Shown: positions 1-14,158 of the stretch, one piece after another | How positions within the stretch are numbered: the stretch's first letter is position 1 | Layout of the letters: every line of letters begins with the position of its first letter | Assembly: GCA_012845835.1 (NCBI GenBank) | Contig: JABAKD010000016.1 | Coordinates: 16,645,625 to 16,709,624, forward strand | DNA from: Undaria pinnatifida | Taxonomy: Eukaryota > Sar > Phaeophyceae > Laminariales > Alariaceae | DNA: 64,000 bases | Direction of reading: 5' to 3' | Notes under the pieces: generated by a model | What the model saw: only the letters and a program-made list of their open reading frames with translations | What the model was told of the DNA's origin: nothing | Database searches by the model: none | Made by a program: the position numbers and the translations under genes

Positions 1-145
1 ACGAGCAGTGGGATTGCTGAACCCTATGTGCGATAAAGGCTGAAGGCAAGAAACGGGGCGGAAAAGGGACGACACCTGTGACCACGGCTTGTCCAAAAGC
101 TGGAAAGTAGAAGAGTGAAAAGAAAAAGAAAAGACGAAAACAAAA
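1..145 (+). mobile_element. tRNA-derived SINE, family A, 3' part (cut by window edge)
   Basis: This matches the 3' half of the copies at 22168 and 46524: ACGAGCAGTGGGATTGCTG, the block TGTGACCACGGCTTGTCC, then an A-rich tail from about 115. Confidence 0.8.
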
Positions 146-499
146 TCCCAGGCTGTGGGACGGGTCAGAAATCTGAAAACACCCGAGCGAAGGGGATGCA
201 TCTAATATTTCCGGGAAGGGGGGGGGGGGGGGTCTGAGAGCGAAGGATGTTATCAGGGTTTTTGACTCCTCGGTAACGTACTCAGGATGCAGAAGCATCT
301 TCATTTTTACCCACTGATTGACGGGTCAAAAACTCAAATGATATCCGAGAGAAGTAGACGTTGTAATCATATCTCAGGCTGCGGGACGGGCGAAAAAAAA
401 AGACATCCGACACAATGAAATCATGTTAAATGTTCTCCCAGGCTGCGGGTCGGGCAACGCATTAATGTGACATCCGAGCAAAGACGATTTTTATAGAAC

Positions 500-595
500 A
501 CCGCCTTGCCGTTCCCTCACTATTGTCGTCGCTACCCGCTTTGCTTGGCTCAACCCGATCGTTTCTTGTTAAATAATTGCGCAGAAAGAAGGAAA

Positions 596-627
<32 letters not shown>

Positions 628-760
628 ACAACAACAAATAACGACAACCGCCTTCCTTTTCCCTACTGTTGTCGACCGCTTTGCTACCCGGGCGTTTTTA
701 GCGGCTAAGTATGTAGGAATACACGAAAAAAAAAGCGAAACAAAATACAAAACCCCAAAC
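500..760 (-). repeat. Two decayed copies of the 3' end of the exon at 769-897
   Basis: Blocks at about 511-565 and 656-705 align to the last 50 or so bases of the docking-protein exon, including its GTCGACNGCTTTGC core, with spacings of about 113 and 145 bp. The GT donor is kept only in the true exon. An (AAC)n tract at 600-640 lies between them. Confidence 0.6.
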
Positions 761-768
761 CGTCTTAC

Positions 769-3700
769 CTTTCCCTCGCTGTTGTCGACCGGTTTGCTAG
801 GCGCGACCCGAACGTTTCTGGGAGAGGTGTCCGGCTCCATGCTCATGATGTTCTGGTACAAAATCTTCGTTACCCTCGCGTTGTCCAGCGTAGAGAACTG
901 GTGTCGGAGAAAATACGGTGGGCGCAACGGGAGGACACGCGTGGAACACAAGAGAGGGCGTAACCACCAGCCGTGGTCACTCTTCACGTGTATCTCAACA
1001 TACGTGAGCGTCGTTGTGAGACGTGGCACCCAAAAGAGTACGGCCGGAACTCCCACTGCTATAACGCAATATGTGGAGCTGGAACTCCAAAAAACGCTAC
1101 GTCACGCTTCGTTGGCATCGCTCCGTAACGCTGAAAACTATCTTACCATGTCCGTCGAGGTAGGCGAATCCCCAGGCCCACCACCGTCACCCCCGCCCGT
1201 GCCCCCCGCCGCTCCGATGTCACGGTCGTCCTTGAACAGTGCCGAACTAACCGCCTTCATCATATGCGTTATCTTAGCGTCTAGCTGGGCGAAAACCTCG
1301 GGTAGCTTTGACCGAGGCGCCACGGGGTGCGTCTTGCTGTCCACCTGGCAGCAGCGAGAGCACGGCTTCTTTCGATTGCGATAGATAGTGTGCGTCGAGG
1401 TTTTTGGTTGTCGTACATGAACGTTTTTATCTTATCATACGTGGTGGTCTTCATTATGTGTCAATTCGTCACTTTTTGCAGGGAATGACACTCACACCGC
1501 GCATGGTCGAACGGTAAAAACATAATAGTACTATATATACAGCATCAAGTTATATAAAATGTCATGTGCGATGCCTTCGCGTCCGGCTAGGCCGAAAACC
1601 TCGGGTAGCTTTGCTTGAGGCGCCACGGGGTGCGTCTTGCTGTCTGAGCCTGTTTGCTCGTACCTTCGCGTCCTGGCCTTGTTTCAGAGGCCACAACCCC
1701 CCACCCACCCACACACCGAACCCCAACCCAACTCAACCCAACCGAAACCAAACCAACCCAAACACAACCAAACACAACCCGACCCCAACAATCAAGAAGT
1801 ACTAGCTAAGTTTTTAACAATGGCATCGTACCTTGCTCATGAAACGAGAGAGGGCGTCTCCCAGGCGATCCACCGTGACGCTGAGCCTATTAGCCCTCTC
1901 CTTTGCGTCCTCGCACTGTTTTCGAGCCGACCTCAAGGCGACGTCAATCAAATCGACCTCGTGGTACATGTCGCGGTTACCCGACGCCACGTCTTGCATT
2001 CGGTGCAAATCCTACCCACCAGATAGGTTCGATTAAGTCCGCCCATAATACCGAAGGTGTGGAGAGAAACGAAGGGGGGCGGGGACGGGGGGAGGGGAGA
2101 GAGGAAGTTGAAGGACGGCGGTGAGAGGGCGCTCGCCGATCAAATCAACTTCTTCGTATAAACTGGTGCATTTCGCGGTTTCCGGACCCGCAACGTTCTG
2201 CGTTCGGCGTAAATAATATATCATCTAACAGCGTCGATTAACCCCTTTACAACTGGAAACCCGTTTTGGGGACAAAATTACTTGAATATAGTAGGGGGAG
2301 GGAGGGGGCTCTAAAGGGGTCAAGTCCGCCCACAAACCGACAAGGTGAACAGGAGCGAGGGAGGGGGGGAGGGGGACTCAAGAAACACGAGGAGGACAGG
2401 GTTGGGGTGGGAGATGAAATTAAATACGGGGGGGCGGGGGCGTACTCATTTGCTGCTTGCCGTAGTCATTTGACCATTGACCATGCATCCTTTTCGAGAC
2501 GGAGCACCGTTCCTACTCCTAACAGAAACACCTCCGACATTTGGGCACTCGTTACGCTCCTTTTCATATACTACATAGAAACTGTTTGCTTATCCTGGTC
2601 CCGTCCTGTTTCGCCGTCTGCGGCCACCATCTATCTCCTAGGATAGCGGTCGTGTTTTTCTCGCTACTCTCTAGTTTACCAAACTCTTCCATGTCACATA
2701 TGTCTAATCTGGTCATCTCCTCCTCTAACGCATCCCGTTTCTTCTTGTATATTTCAAATTATCTTACTATGTGAGTCCTACTCTCTATTGTTGTGCCACA
2801 CGGGCACATATTTGTAGCCACGTCCTCTACCTCCCGTCTACTGGTATATATCTTTCTTCTTTCTGGTAGGTCCAGGTCCCCTACACGAAAACGCGACATG
2901 GCGGGGGGGGGGGATAAAGGAATTCGAAGGCTGGCGGCGGTGGTGATTGGGGGGGGGGGGGGGGGGGGTGAGAAGGAAGAGGAGAAAGAGGCGGGAGGGA
3001 AGCACGAGAGACAGAGAGAGGATAGTTCGCGATGCGGCAGGGTCGTGAAACATGAACGAACCCTCCGCGCCGGGGAATTAATTTTGGAAATCTAACGTTC
3101 AGTACGTGAAGCCACCGTGGTCATTATCCTCACGTCCAACCATTGCTTCTGCTGAAAGCTGAAGGTTTTCCTCCTAAGGGACTCGTTCCCCCACCATTAG
3201 ATTAAGTTGTTTTTTCTTTTCCACGGGAATCTGATACGTGTGACGTAGTTATCTTCTATCGTGGTCGTTGTGCACGATCATGGTTGCTGTTCCCTAACGT
3301 GGTCGCCATCTTCTATCGCGGTCATGATCTAACACCGTGGTTGTTGTCTGCTACCTTGATCGTTATCCTCTATTGTGTTCGTTACATAACATCGTGATCG
3401 TTTTCTAATATCGTGGTCGTTGTCGTCTACTGTCGTCGTGGCCTTTACCCGCTGTCGTGGTCGCTACCTGCTATCCTTGCCGTTATCTGCTGCAGTGGTC
3501 GTTACTCGCTATTGTGGTCGTTACCCACTCACATCTAACCATTGCCTCTGCTGGAGGTTTTCCTTCCTGACAGACTCGATCCGGTGGCGGATTTCCTCCG
3601 CCATAAGATGCAATTGCTGATTTTTTCCCGCGCGCATCTGGTACCTGTTGCGTAAGCCGTCACCAAGAGCAAGAATCGCCAGGAGTGACATCATAGTCCA

Positions 3701-5215
3701 AAGGAAAAAACACAAACGGGGCTGGGTGGTGGGCGGGTGTGTGTGTGGAGGAGGGGGGTCAGAAGATGTTTACCGAAGCGTAAAGCGACCACGGAATAAC
3801 GAAGGACATGTGCTACCGTGGAGGTGGCATATGCTACTATAGAGGCGCGCCTAGATCTTTCTGGGGTTCCTCGCTCGAAGAGCTCTACGCCTCACCCAAA
3901 AACTGATATTCGAGTAAATTGAAAGTGCAAATTGGTGAGCAGACTTATGGCCTACAGGCATGAAAAACATTAGTAATGATGCAAAAAAAAGAGAGAATGG
4001 CCGTTTTCCAACGATTTTGGCTTAAGGAACGACCTCCCCGTCCTTCAGAGCGTATTTTAGCCAAAACTTGCTACTTCTATCGTAGAAGGCGTCGGGTAGC
4101 CCTTATTGGCTAAGATTTTCTCATGACCAACCGGGCTCATCCACCGAAACACCGTTTGCGCTTGACAGCATTATCACCCGTCGTATACCAGGGCCATGGA
4201 ATTGGTCATCGTTCGGGTCAATTTTTTTTGGGTGAGATTTGGAGCCCCTCAAACGAGGATCAGCCCCAAAAAACAAAAACTGGGCTGCTCATTAGTCGGG
4301 TCAGAAACTCGCGGGGTCGTTCCGGGTCGGGTCGGACCCTCAGGGGGATCCGACCCTATCCGCGATTTTGTTTTTCAAGTTGTCGCCATCTGATCTGACC
4401 CAACACCGACGCGACCCGCGATGTTTTTGAAAGCCTCAAGACCCGACCGGCGGGTCCCGTTATGACCCTAACATATCCTGGATATTTTTTGGTGCGCTGT
4501 TATTGTTGCACGAGTCGGAGCACGCGGGCTTCGATAGGGGCGGCACTTTTTGGATTTTTCGCTTTCTTAAGGATGGGGCCACCACTCAACCCAACATCGT
4601 CGAGATGTCAGTCTTGTATTGCGCTGTGCTCTTTTCGCGTGCCTAGGCCATGAATCTGCTCATCGGCTGGCACTTTTTTATTCACTCTGTATCAGGTTTT
4701 GGGGGAGGTTGAGAACCCCTCAACTGAAGAGTCTCAGAAAAAATATATATATGCATCCGTACCGTAGCCCGTGTCGGTGGTTGGTCGTGCACCTCGGTAG
4801 TGGTTCTTCTGAAAGAAGCACGAGATAAGACACGTTTGTTTTTTTAAGACACGCTGTGCAGCTATTGTTCGAAACTCGGCGGCTTAACCCGTTTAGAAGT
4901 GCACCGGCGTTTTTTTGGAGACAAACTGCTGGAATTAGCGTGCGATAATATACCAGTCTGATGAGTCCAATGGCGAATATAAGCTATATGGGAAGTTTAT
5001 CTAAATACAAGCTATATTCTAACAGAAACCCGTGGGGTATGATTATCGTTAACCTGTCAATCGTTTCTATTCGTATTGCCATGGCAACGGTTGCATTACC
5101 GGTCAATGATGTCGTCCACGTCCGACAGGCCGGTGGTGTTTTTGATCAGCTGGAACGTGTCCTCCAGTGCTCCAAGGTTTCGCTGCTCGTCTACCACCTG
5201 GTTGTCGTTGTCGTT

Positions 5216-5280
<65 letters not shown>

Positions 5281-8200
5281 GGCCGCCGTCGTGGTCGCGG
5301 TCGTCGTTGTGTTCGTAGTCGTCGTTGTCGTCGTGGTCGTTGTTGTCGTTGTCGTGGTTGTGGTGTCGTCATTATCATCATCGTTGTCGTGGTGTCGTCA
5401 TTGTCATCATCATCATCGTCGTCGTCGTCGTCGCCACGGTCGGCGTCGTCGTCGTATTGAAGCGCACAAGACAAAGAGAGCCGAATTATTGTTGTGAAAG
5501 AAGCACAATGTCAGACGCCGACATAAAGTCAGCCTAACTGTTTTTTTCGGCCGCTTAGTTCGGTTTACCTCATTATTTGTTGTTGTGGTTGTTTTGCGTA
5601 TGTACGCGTGTTTATTTTATTTTTTTGGCCCATATCTAAAGCAGCATAGAGCACACTGCCGCCGCAAAACATCCGGACCACCACAAATCCTAGCCCTCGA
5701 GACGCCCACGCTGTGGACATATTCCACGACGATTATACCGGCAATTCCACCTCCACAACTTAATGACAGCCAAACCTTCGACAGCAAAGCGTGCCGTAGG
5801 GTGTTAACACCCCGCACAAAGCCCCGCCCCCCCCCGTGACAAAGCCCACTTATGTATCCCGCACTTAACCCCCCCCCCTAGCGAATCCCCCCTTGTATAC
5901 ATCATACATACCCCCCCCCCCACTTCGCCCCCTCGACGAATGCCCACTTGCTGTTGGGTTGGTTTGGAGCAATCAGGACCCCCCCTCCCCCCCCTCTCCG
6001 GCGAACCTGCGCTTTGTGTTGAGATGTGTTAAGGTATTAAGAATAAGGAATAAGGTGCACACCGTGTCCTACCTTTCTCTGTAGGATGCCGCTGTATACG
6101 TTTCGTACGACGCACATCCGCGCCAGCTTGTCCTCCTCGTCCGACCGTCTAGTCCCGCCGGACTGCCACCCGGGGATACAACAGAGAGGGCGTTGTCAGC
6201 TATAAGGCTTGCAGCGCAGGACACAGCGTAGTTAGAAGGGCAGGCTGATTATTCACAGGAACAAAAGAACACCGGGGAGCCGATACACTGATCTTAGTGT
6301 AGAACACACCTCTTTTCCCAAATAAGAAACCCAGCCTGGGCAACCATTTATGTTTCTTAGTGGGTGTCCTGCACTGTCTTAATGCAACACCAGGTGTAAT
6401 ATATGGTTTACCCCAGTGGGTGGGTGACTGATTAACCTTTTACCAGTGGCCCAGGGGGCGAACGCCTTACCACAGGTCGTGGACGGCAAGCTATGATCGT
6501 GTCGGTTCGGTTCATCGCACCTTCGTCAAGAGATTGTCGCGCTGGTGGATGCGCTCCTCCTGGTTGTAGAGCTGCAAGCTCCTCTCCTCCATCACCTGCT
6601 GCAGCCCCGTCAGGCTCGTGCTCTGCAGCATCATCCTTTGGTTCACCTTATAAATTCGTCGAAGAAAACAGGCACCCAGTGAGTTGGCATGTATGACACA
6701 TGCTTCGGCGGAGGCGTGCACCGACCCGTGCTACGGTGGAGGTAGCAGTTTTCGTCTGAAATGGATTCTGAATAACGTTGCTCCTTAACCCAAAACCGTC
6801 GGAAAATAAATAAATAATAGGCCATTTTCTCGTTGCGTACCTATTAATGGGCGATGGGATTTTTTCATCCGGTGTAGCAGTTTTGATTTTTCTCCAAATC
6901 AGTTTTTGGTAGAGAGAGGGGGGTCTTAAGCTCCCAAAATTGAGGAGTCTCAGAAAAAAAACAGGTGCACCTTTATCGTATAGCACGCGTCCAACCATTT
7001 TTGTTCTGAAGCTCCTGACCTCTTGAAGAATGGAGCTTTTTTTCCTTTCTGAGTCAAAAACTAATACTGATTTGAGTAAACCGAAAGTGGACGCCGATGA
7101 ACAGACCCCATGGCCTAGGCGTAAAATAAACATTGATATCTTATTGCAAAACACGAATGGCATGTCATTTTTTCAACTATTTGGGGGGTTGAGGAAGGAG
7201 TTCCGTCATTCACAGAAGAGAAAAAAAATGCCCCCCCCCCCAGAAATTTTTTTTTTTCGAATCTCTGTCGTAGCACGTGTCGTATAAAGAAAGACATGAA
7301 CGAAACACACACCCATACACACTTCTTTTTTTTTTCTCTCACACTTCTACTTTCCAGCTTCTGGACAAGCCGTGGTCACAAGTGTCGTCCCTTCTCCCGC
7401 CCGGTTCTTGCCTTCAATTTTTATTGCGCATAGGGTTCAGCAATCCCACTGCTCGTTGATTTTTCATCGAGTGTTGCTAACTCACGCTCTCGCGCTTGCC
7501 GCAAGTCAATTTGTGCACAAGAAAAAGTCCCAACGAATTTATACGAGTATGCACTCGGCGGGGCTCGAACTCACGAAACTGACCTATACCAGGCTCGAGG
7601 ATATCCTGATACGCCACCGGGGCGACCGGTCACTTGCGATAACCCGAACAAGACACGAACGTGATTTCTCTAGGCCGTAAACAAAGCCTGGCTCATACAA
7701 AAAAAAAAGAGACCAGAACCAACTAGGCATTTTTCTCGTTTGGTCGTGCACAGCTTTGGTACTACAGTGGTCACTCTGTAGCGCCGGTATGTGCCAGTCG
7801 GAAACACCAGCGGCAACCGGGGGTACACCGCATGCCGGCACTACTGGTTGTTCTCCTCCGTGTCAAGCGATTTCACAGGCGCTAACCCGAGCAACCGGTG
7901 GTGCCCAACCAGTGCCATCGGGGGACCACTACTGGGTATACAAAAAAAAATGTCACGAAGGGTTTGTTCGATCCGTGAAGGATCGATTATCCTTGATACG
8001 CAAAAGACACCACAAAATGCGATTTTTCGGTCGGCGGCAGAATGGTGGCTTACCGCTTGTTTGGGGAAATGGTTGGCATACGCTTTGAATTACAACTCAC
8101 CCCAATCCCAACCCCAACCCTAACCCCAACCCTAACCCCAACCCTAACCCCAACCCTAACCCTGACCCTATCCTTACCCCCAACCCAATAGAAAAACGAA

Positions 8201-11200
8201 GGGATAATCCTGCTTGTCTCGTGCACAGTGCGCCTCAATAATTTTCTTGCATAAGTGGTAGGCTCTAGTGCCGCGAATGATCGATCACCTCGCCTCTGAG
8301 GTTTACGAGCCTTTCCTAACCGACTAACCAATGAAGCAATAAACCCCTTCGTCTCGGGCAGAGTGTGACTCGACCACATTATCGAAATTAGCGGTGAGGT
8401 CTACTACCGCTAAGGACTGATCGTCTCCCTTGTGAGGTTTGTGAGTCCTTTCTAACCCTGACGCTAACCCTAACCAAACCAACCAATGAAGAGATCATCC
8501 TCTCCGTGTCGTGAAGAATGCGCCTCAATTTATTATATGAAAAGTGGTAAGTTACAGTGGAGGCGCGAAGTATTTTGTCACCTTGCTTCTGAATTTTGCG
8601 AGTCTTTTCCCTTCGTTTCGTGCACAATGTATCTCAGCCATTATCTCGCATAATTGGTAAGGTCTACCGCGCAGGATCGATCACCGTGCTTCTGGGATTT
8701 TGCGAGTCTTCCTTAACGCTTAGCCTAAGCCTAATCCATTCAACCAATAAAAGGATAATCTCCCGTGTCTCGTGCACAGTTTGCGTCAATCATAATGTCG
8801 GAGTACGTGCCGAGCAGGTCTATTGCAAAGGGTTGATCGCGTTGATTCTGATCTTTTGTGAGCCTTTCTCCTTCGTCTCGTGCACAGAGTTAGGGGTTGG
8901 GGAATAGTGTGCCTCAAACCGCCTTTTCGTACAGGGTGCTAGATAAGGGCTTTAGCGAAGGGTTCTGGTCACCTTGCTTCTGAGCTTTGCAAGCCTCTCC
9001 TCCTCGGTTTTGAGCTCCTGCCTACTTTGTTGAAGATGGGACTCGCTTGACGCCGCCTCGCTTTGCGTCGTCTGCAGCAGCGCCTGGGTAAGCCTAACCT
9101 TTTTCTTGACTTGAATGACCTCCTGCACAAGGCAGAGGGTTCGTTTGATGTCGGAGGTTGTCGTTGTCCGAGGAGCACTCGGGGCGACGGTTTTGTTTAC
9201 ACAACGTTCGTTACGAAGCGCGATTGATCGTGTTTGCACAGCTTACACAACATATACGCCAAAAACGGCTACGGCCCTCCTCCGATCGACCTGTGCTGTC
9301 AGAAAGACGGGAAAGTGTCGGTTCGGTTTGTTAACTTAGAAGTGATCACCGCACGCACTGATGTGGAGTCTGCAAGGAAAGCAAAAACAAAAACGTGAAA
9401 AGGCGCGGTTGTGGTTACCTTGGTGACTCTCTTGACGATGAACTCCGTCGTCTCCTTGGTGATCATTGCGTCCTGGTGCCGCTTGTCGGTGGCTCGCAGC
9501 TCCGCCTGGAGCCTGGCCAGGTGCCTCTCCGGAGCTGTTCCGACTCTCTTAACCTGCCCCGGCAAAAAAACGCAGCCCGAGAGCTTACCACACACTGGTA
9601 TTCAACAAAAAATTGTTTATTGGTCAGCTACTGGACGTTTTATTGATCATACATGCGCACACACAAAAAGGGGTCTCGCCGCGCTCGCGCTTGGGTGCTC
9701 TGATCCCATCCAGGCCTGATCCCACCCGCACCCGAATAACATGTGAGACAACACGCCCCCATTAGGGCAATTTTCTGAGCCGATTTTGTCCAACCCTAGG
9801 GGGGGGCTACACCATGTAAAAATTGATGGATGCTTTGGAACTCAAGCCTCGGCAGGGGTGGACGGATTTGTTTTCTTGAGGCTCCCCACTTTTTGGAGCC
9901 TCACCTTAGCCCATCTACGGCAAAAACTGTTCTTGTTTTTTTCTAGAAAATGAAAGCGGCAAAAAAAGCGATCGGTACCCAAAACAGCCCCATGGCCTGG
10001 CAGGGTATACAAGAAAAATGATAATACTACGAGGTATGGAAAAATGGTAGCGAAAAACATAAATTCGGACGAGTCGGATTTGTTATTTTTAGGCTCCCCA
10101 TTTTCTGGAGCTGCACCTTAGCCTCTCTTAAGTCATTTTTCTATTTTTTGAAATGAAAGCGACAAAAAACCCGATCGGTACCCAACACAGTCCAATGGCC
10201 TGGCTGGGTATACAAAAAGCAAAAAATATTGAAAAATGGTAGCGCAAAAATAAATTCGGACGAGTTTTGGGCTAAGGAGCGCGGCTGCATCATTCAGAAA
10301 ATGTTTCACCCGAAAAGTGCTACCCTCGCAATAGTGACAGGTGGGTCTTTGGAGAGGCCTCGTCGAGAGCTGTCCATCAGTGCATCGATCGGCGTCGTCT
10401 GCGTTCTACGCGCCGTCGAGATAGCCAGCTTGGAAATTCGCCGGAGGGGCGTGTTTTCTTTGGTGATTATACGGTAAGCAGCCGCCGGCAATGACCACCG
10501 TGCTACTTCTTGCTGTGTCGACTGAAGGAGATATGGTGGACGCGAATCTCTCGCGGGAAACGTGCTGCTGCTGATTAGCGCGGGCGGTTGTTGTTGTTGT
10601 TTTCACATTGACTCGTCAGCGACATATATATAGTCTAATCAAATTTGTGCTCACAGGACAGGCTCCAGTCACTCTGGAGAGGAAGAATGCCCCAGGAAAA
10701 AGTAAAAAACAATCCAAAAGTGGTATATACACAAACTAGGTAAAGTCTATATCATAGCCAAAGCAATTCGTACACCCGCCAATAGTAAAATTGAGGAAAA
10801 AAATCGGAGGTCAGCGTACGTACGTATCAGGATCGTACTGGTGCATACGTTTCAAGAATCGCAACTGAAACCGAGCACCATGGAAGCCAAACCATTCATG
10901 ACATACAAAAATCTGAGGAGGAAAAAATGAAGGGAATAATAAAGGAAACGAGAGAATTACAAACGAACGAAACAATTGTAACACCACGTTGTGCATAAAC
11001 CGCTGGACGAAACGATAGCAATGGGCATGTTCTGTGTTTTTTCTTTGTATTGTCTTGTATTCGTCGCTCTTTCTCTCCAGGTTACTTTCACCCAACGACC
11101 TTGTGAACAAGCCGTGCTCATACGAGGCGTCTACGGAAAGACGTGCCTTTGTTTCTGGTGGGCAGGAACCGTGAAGGAAATATTTTCGATCAAAAACGGC

Positions 11201-14096
11201 CTGATTTACGCTCACCCGCCGTATTTCAGCGTTTTCGATGCGAACGATAGAAACGCTAAGCCAGAAGCAGACAGATACAAAACATAGGTAGTCATGCACG
11301 GATCTCCTGTTTTGCGTTTTTCCTTGGTTTTCTACAACTTTCTTGGGATGTTTGTGAGTGATCGATGTTTCATGCTGCACATTGGTCGTCGGGAAAAAAA
11401 AAAAACGCATTATGCCTTCCTCGCCTCCGCCCCGGCATCACACGGGAAGAAGATTCCACGTCGTCCGCATCTCGGCATATCATACACATGATACGTGAAA
11501 AATACAAGGATGGTGCCTCGCGTTAGATTCTGGTTACATCTCGGTCGGGCACGACGATCCTGACATACACATTGCGATGCGTTGGGCAAGTAGGTAAGAA
11601 CCGTTCGACCTTCACATGGATACCCCAACGATCCTGACGTTTCCGTTGAGGTTGGTGGTCGGTGGGTTGATGTTGGTGTTGGTTGGTAGGTTGGTACAAG
11701 TAGGTTGATGGGGTTAATAGGTTGGTACGGTTGGTAGCTATACACCGCCAATAGTTATGAAAGGTAAGGGAGCATCAACCAGGCGAGATCCGCCTGGAGG
11801 GCCGTTGGAAACCCTCCGCCACACACAGGCGAGAACCTGTACAGGTTACAGGTTCTAGCCAGAGGGCACCTTACCACTTAGTCGACAATGCCTAGTAGTC
11901 ATCTTCGTTTCGTGTGATACAATGACGCCATGCTACGGCTTGGTAGGGGGTTTTGCACCATCCTGGAAGGCGCCTCGCTCACATGGGGGGCTCTTGCTTC
12001 ACCCAAAAACTGGCTACACACTTTCGGAAAGAAAACGAAGGTGCTCCCCGGTGAACAGTCTCACTTGCCCCAGGTATACAACAAGTACACAAAATATTAT
12101 ACACACCCCTAGCGGCGTATACAAGCCACGCACACCTATTTGATACAATGCTAGCGGTACACCGATGTACCTGGTACGAAGCCCCAACACGACCAGAAGC
12201 TTGAGCCGTAACCTAGCCCAATAATCATCGGGGGTGGGATCAAGGCGTGTATTTAAAATACAATACAATGGGCAGGGGTTTACGGCTTAGATGCGCCCTT
12301 ATGAGGGCGTGTGTTTTGCACGTGTACAGGATTACAGCTACGTGGTACACACAGTAATCTGTCAGTGGTACCCCGAGGACCAACGCCCGAATGGGTAGGG
12401 TGGACCGTAACTGGACAAAGTCCGGCCGAAGGCTATTTTCTTCTCATGGCCGGAGGCTGTGTTGGTGGATGAGCTCGCGCAAGTCCCGCACCACCGGAAG
12501 GGATGACTTTTCGGGTGGATATGTCCGCCGCATCTGATCCCAGGGATCAAGTCGGGTCGACATGCTCGCGCATCCTTTTTTATTTTTTTTTCCACACACA
12601 TCTACTTTTCCAGCTTCTGGACTTGCCGTGGTCACAGGTGCCGTCCCTTTCTCCGCCCCGGTTCTTGCGTTCAATTTTTATGGCGCACAAGGTTCAGCAA
12701 TCCCACTGCTCGTCGATTTTTCATCGAGTGTTGTTGCTGACTCACGCCCTCGCGCTTTCCGCAAGTCGATTTGTGCGCAAGAAAAAGCCCCTCAAGTGTT
12801 TATACGAGTACAGTATGCACTCGGGGGAATTCGAACTCACGAAACTGACCGATATATATATACCAGGCTCGAGGATAACCTGATACATACGCCACCGGGG
12901 CGACCGGCCTTATACAACGGTGGCACCCAGTAGGAACAGCTCCCGCTGTTGCTGCCACGGGAACTGAGGGATACGCCAGCTAGCGTGAATACATTTGAAT
13001 TAAATTGACACACGACATGTATGAAGATACGCGGAAGTGTGGTGAGCTTAACCCCTTTAGAGCCCCCGAACCCCTCCCTATACTAAATCCAAGTAATTTT
13101 GTCCCCAAAAACGGGTCTCCATTTGTAAAGGGGTTAATTAAGCTTAAATGCATTTGAGTTAAATTGACACACGGCATGTATGAAGATACGCGGAAGTGTG
13201 GTGAGCTTAATTAAGCTTTAGTTTTCCCCATCTGCCGGACGATACAAAAAAAAATGAAAAAAAGTCAATGGTAATCCAACGACACTGCCGGGGGTACCGT
13301 AGTGTTTGTTATTACTGGCCGAGGAGTCACGTCAGTCAGGAATAACGGAGACGAAAAAAATACTCTACCCTACCGTGCCGCTGTAGTAGCACACGCTACT
13401 TGCACGCAGATGCTAATATAGCAGCGCGAGGCAACCATGTCGTGTCGAACAAGCGACTCATCATCATGCTATGTACCTGCACGCCCTGCACGGCAGGATG
13501 TGCACCGGGGTGAATAATGTTATCTGAGGCTCCTCGCTGGAGGAGCTTAACGCCTTACCTGCTGGAAACCCTTGTTGGGGACGACTTTACTTGAAGTTAA
13601 TGTAGGGAGGGGCTAAAGGGGTTATAGTGCTAATACCTCACCCCCAAAAGCTGACTTACAATGGAAGTGCAACGTTACTAACGAGCCCAAGGGGAGTGTA
13701 CATAATAAATGACAATGTTTGCAGTCGTGGTCCAACGTTAGGGCCCCACCCATTCGTGGTGCGGTGTTCCAGTCTAGCGCGGTGAGAATTGCTTGCCACG
13801 ACCTGCTCGTGCTATAGAGTGCAGAAAGAGAGACACCTGCCACGATAGAGGTATACCTTTTTTTGGCTATTTTGTTTTTTGAACGACGAGGACTCCTTAA
13901 CCCCACATCACAGGAATGCCCGTTCTTGTTTTGCAGTATCAAAATGATTTTATACCTACTACTACATACAGTAGGCCATGGGCCGTTTTTTGGCTATTTT
14001 GTTTGCTGAATGACGGGGACTCCTTAAATTCCTCAGCTCCAGAGTGACTGGAGCCTGTCCTGTGACCACGGACTTGATTATGCGAGTTAATGTGAG

Positions 14097-14158
<62 letters not shown>

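Noticed and set aside
5076-5497. Poly-Val, poly-Arg and poly-Ser frames on both strands
   Set aside because: They are translations of a (GTC)n microsatellite; only the 98-bp exon at 5100-5197 beside it fits the gene.
8088-8182. Chromosome end
   Set aside because: The telomere-like units are short, mixed and flanked on both sides by exons of one gene.
10811-11410. A 199-codon minus frame in the docking-protein intron
   Set aside because: No recognisable domain, no matching splice signals with the coiled-coil frame, and Phe/Ser/His-rich composition typical of chance frames.
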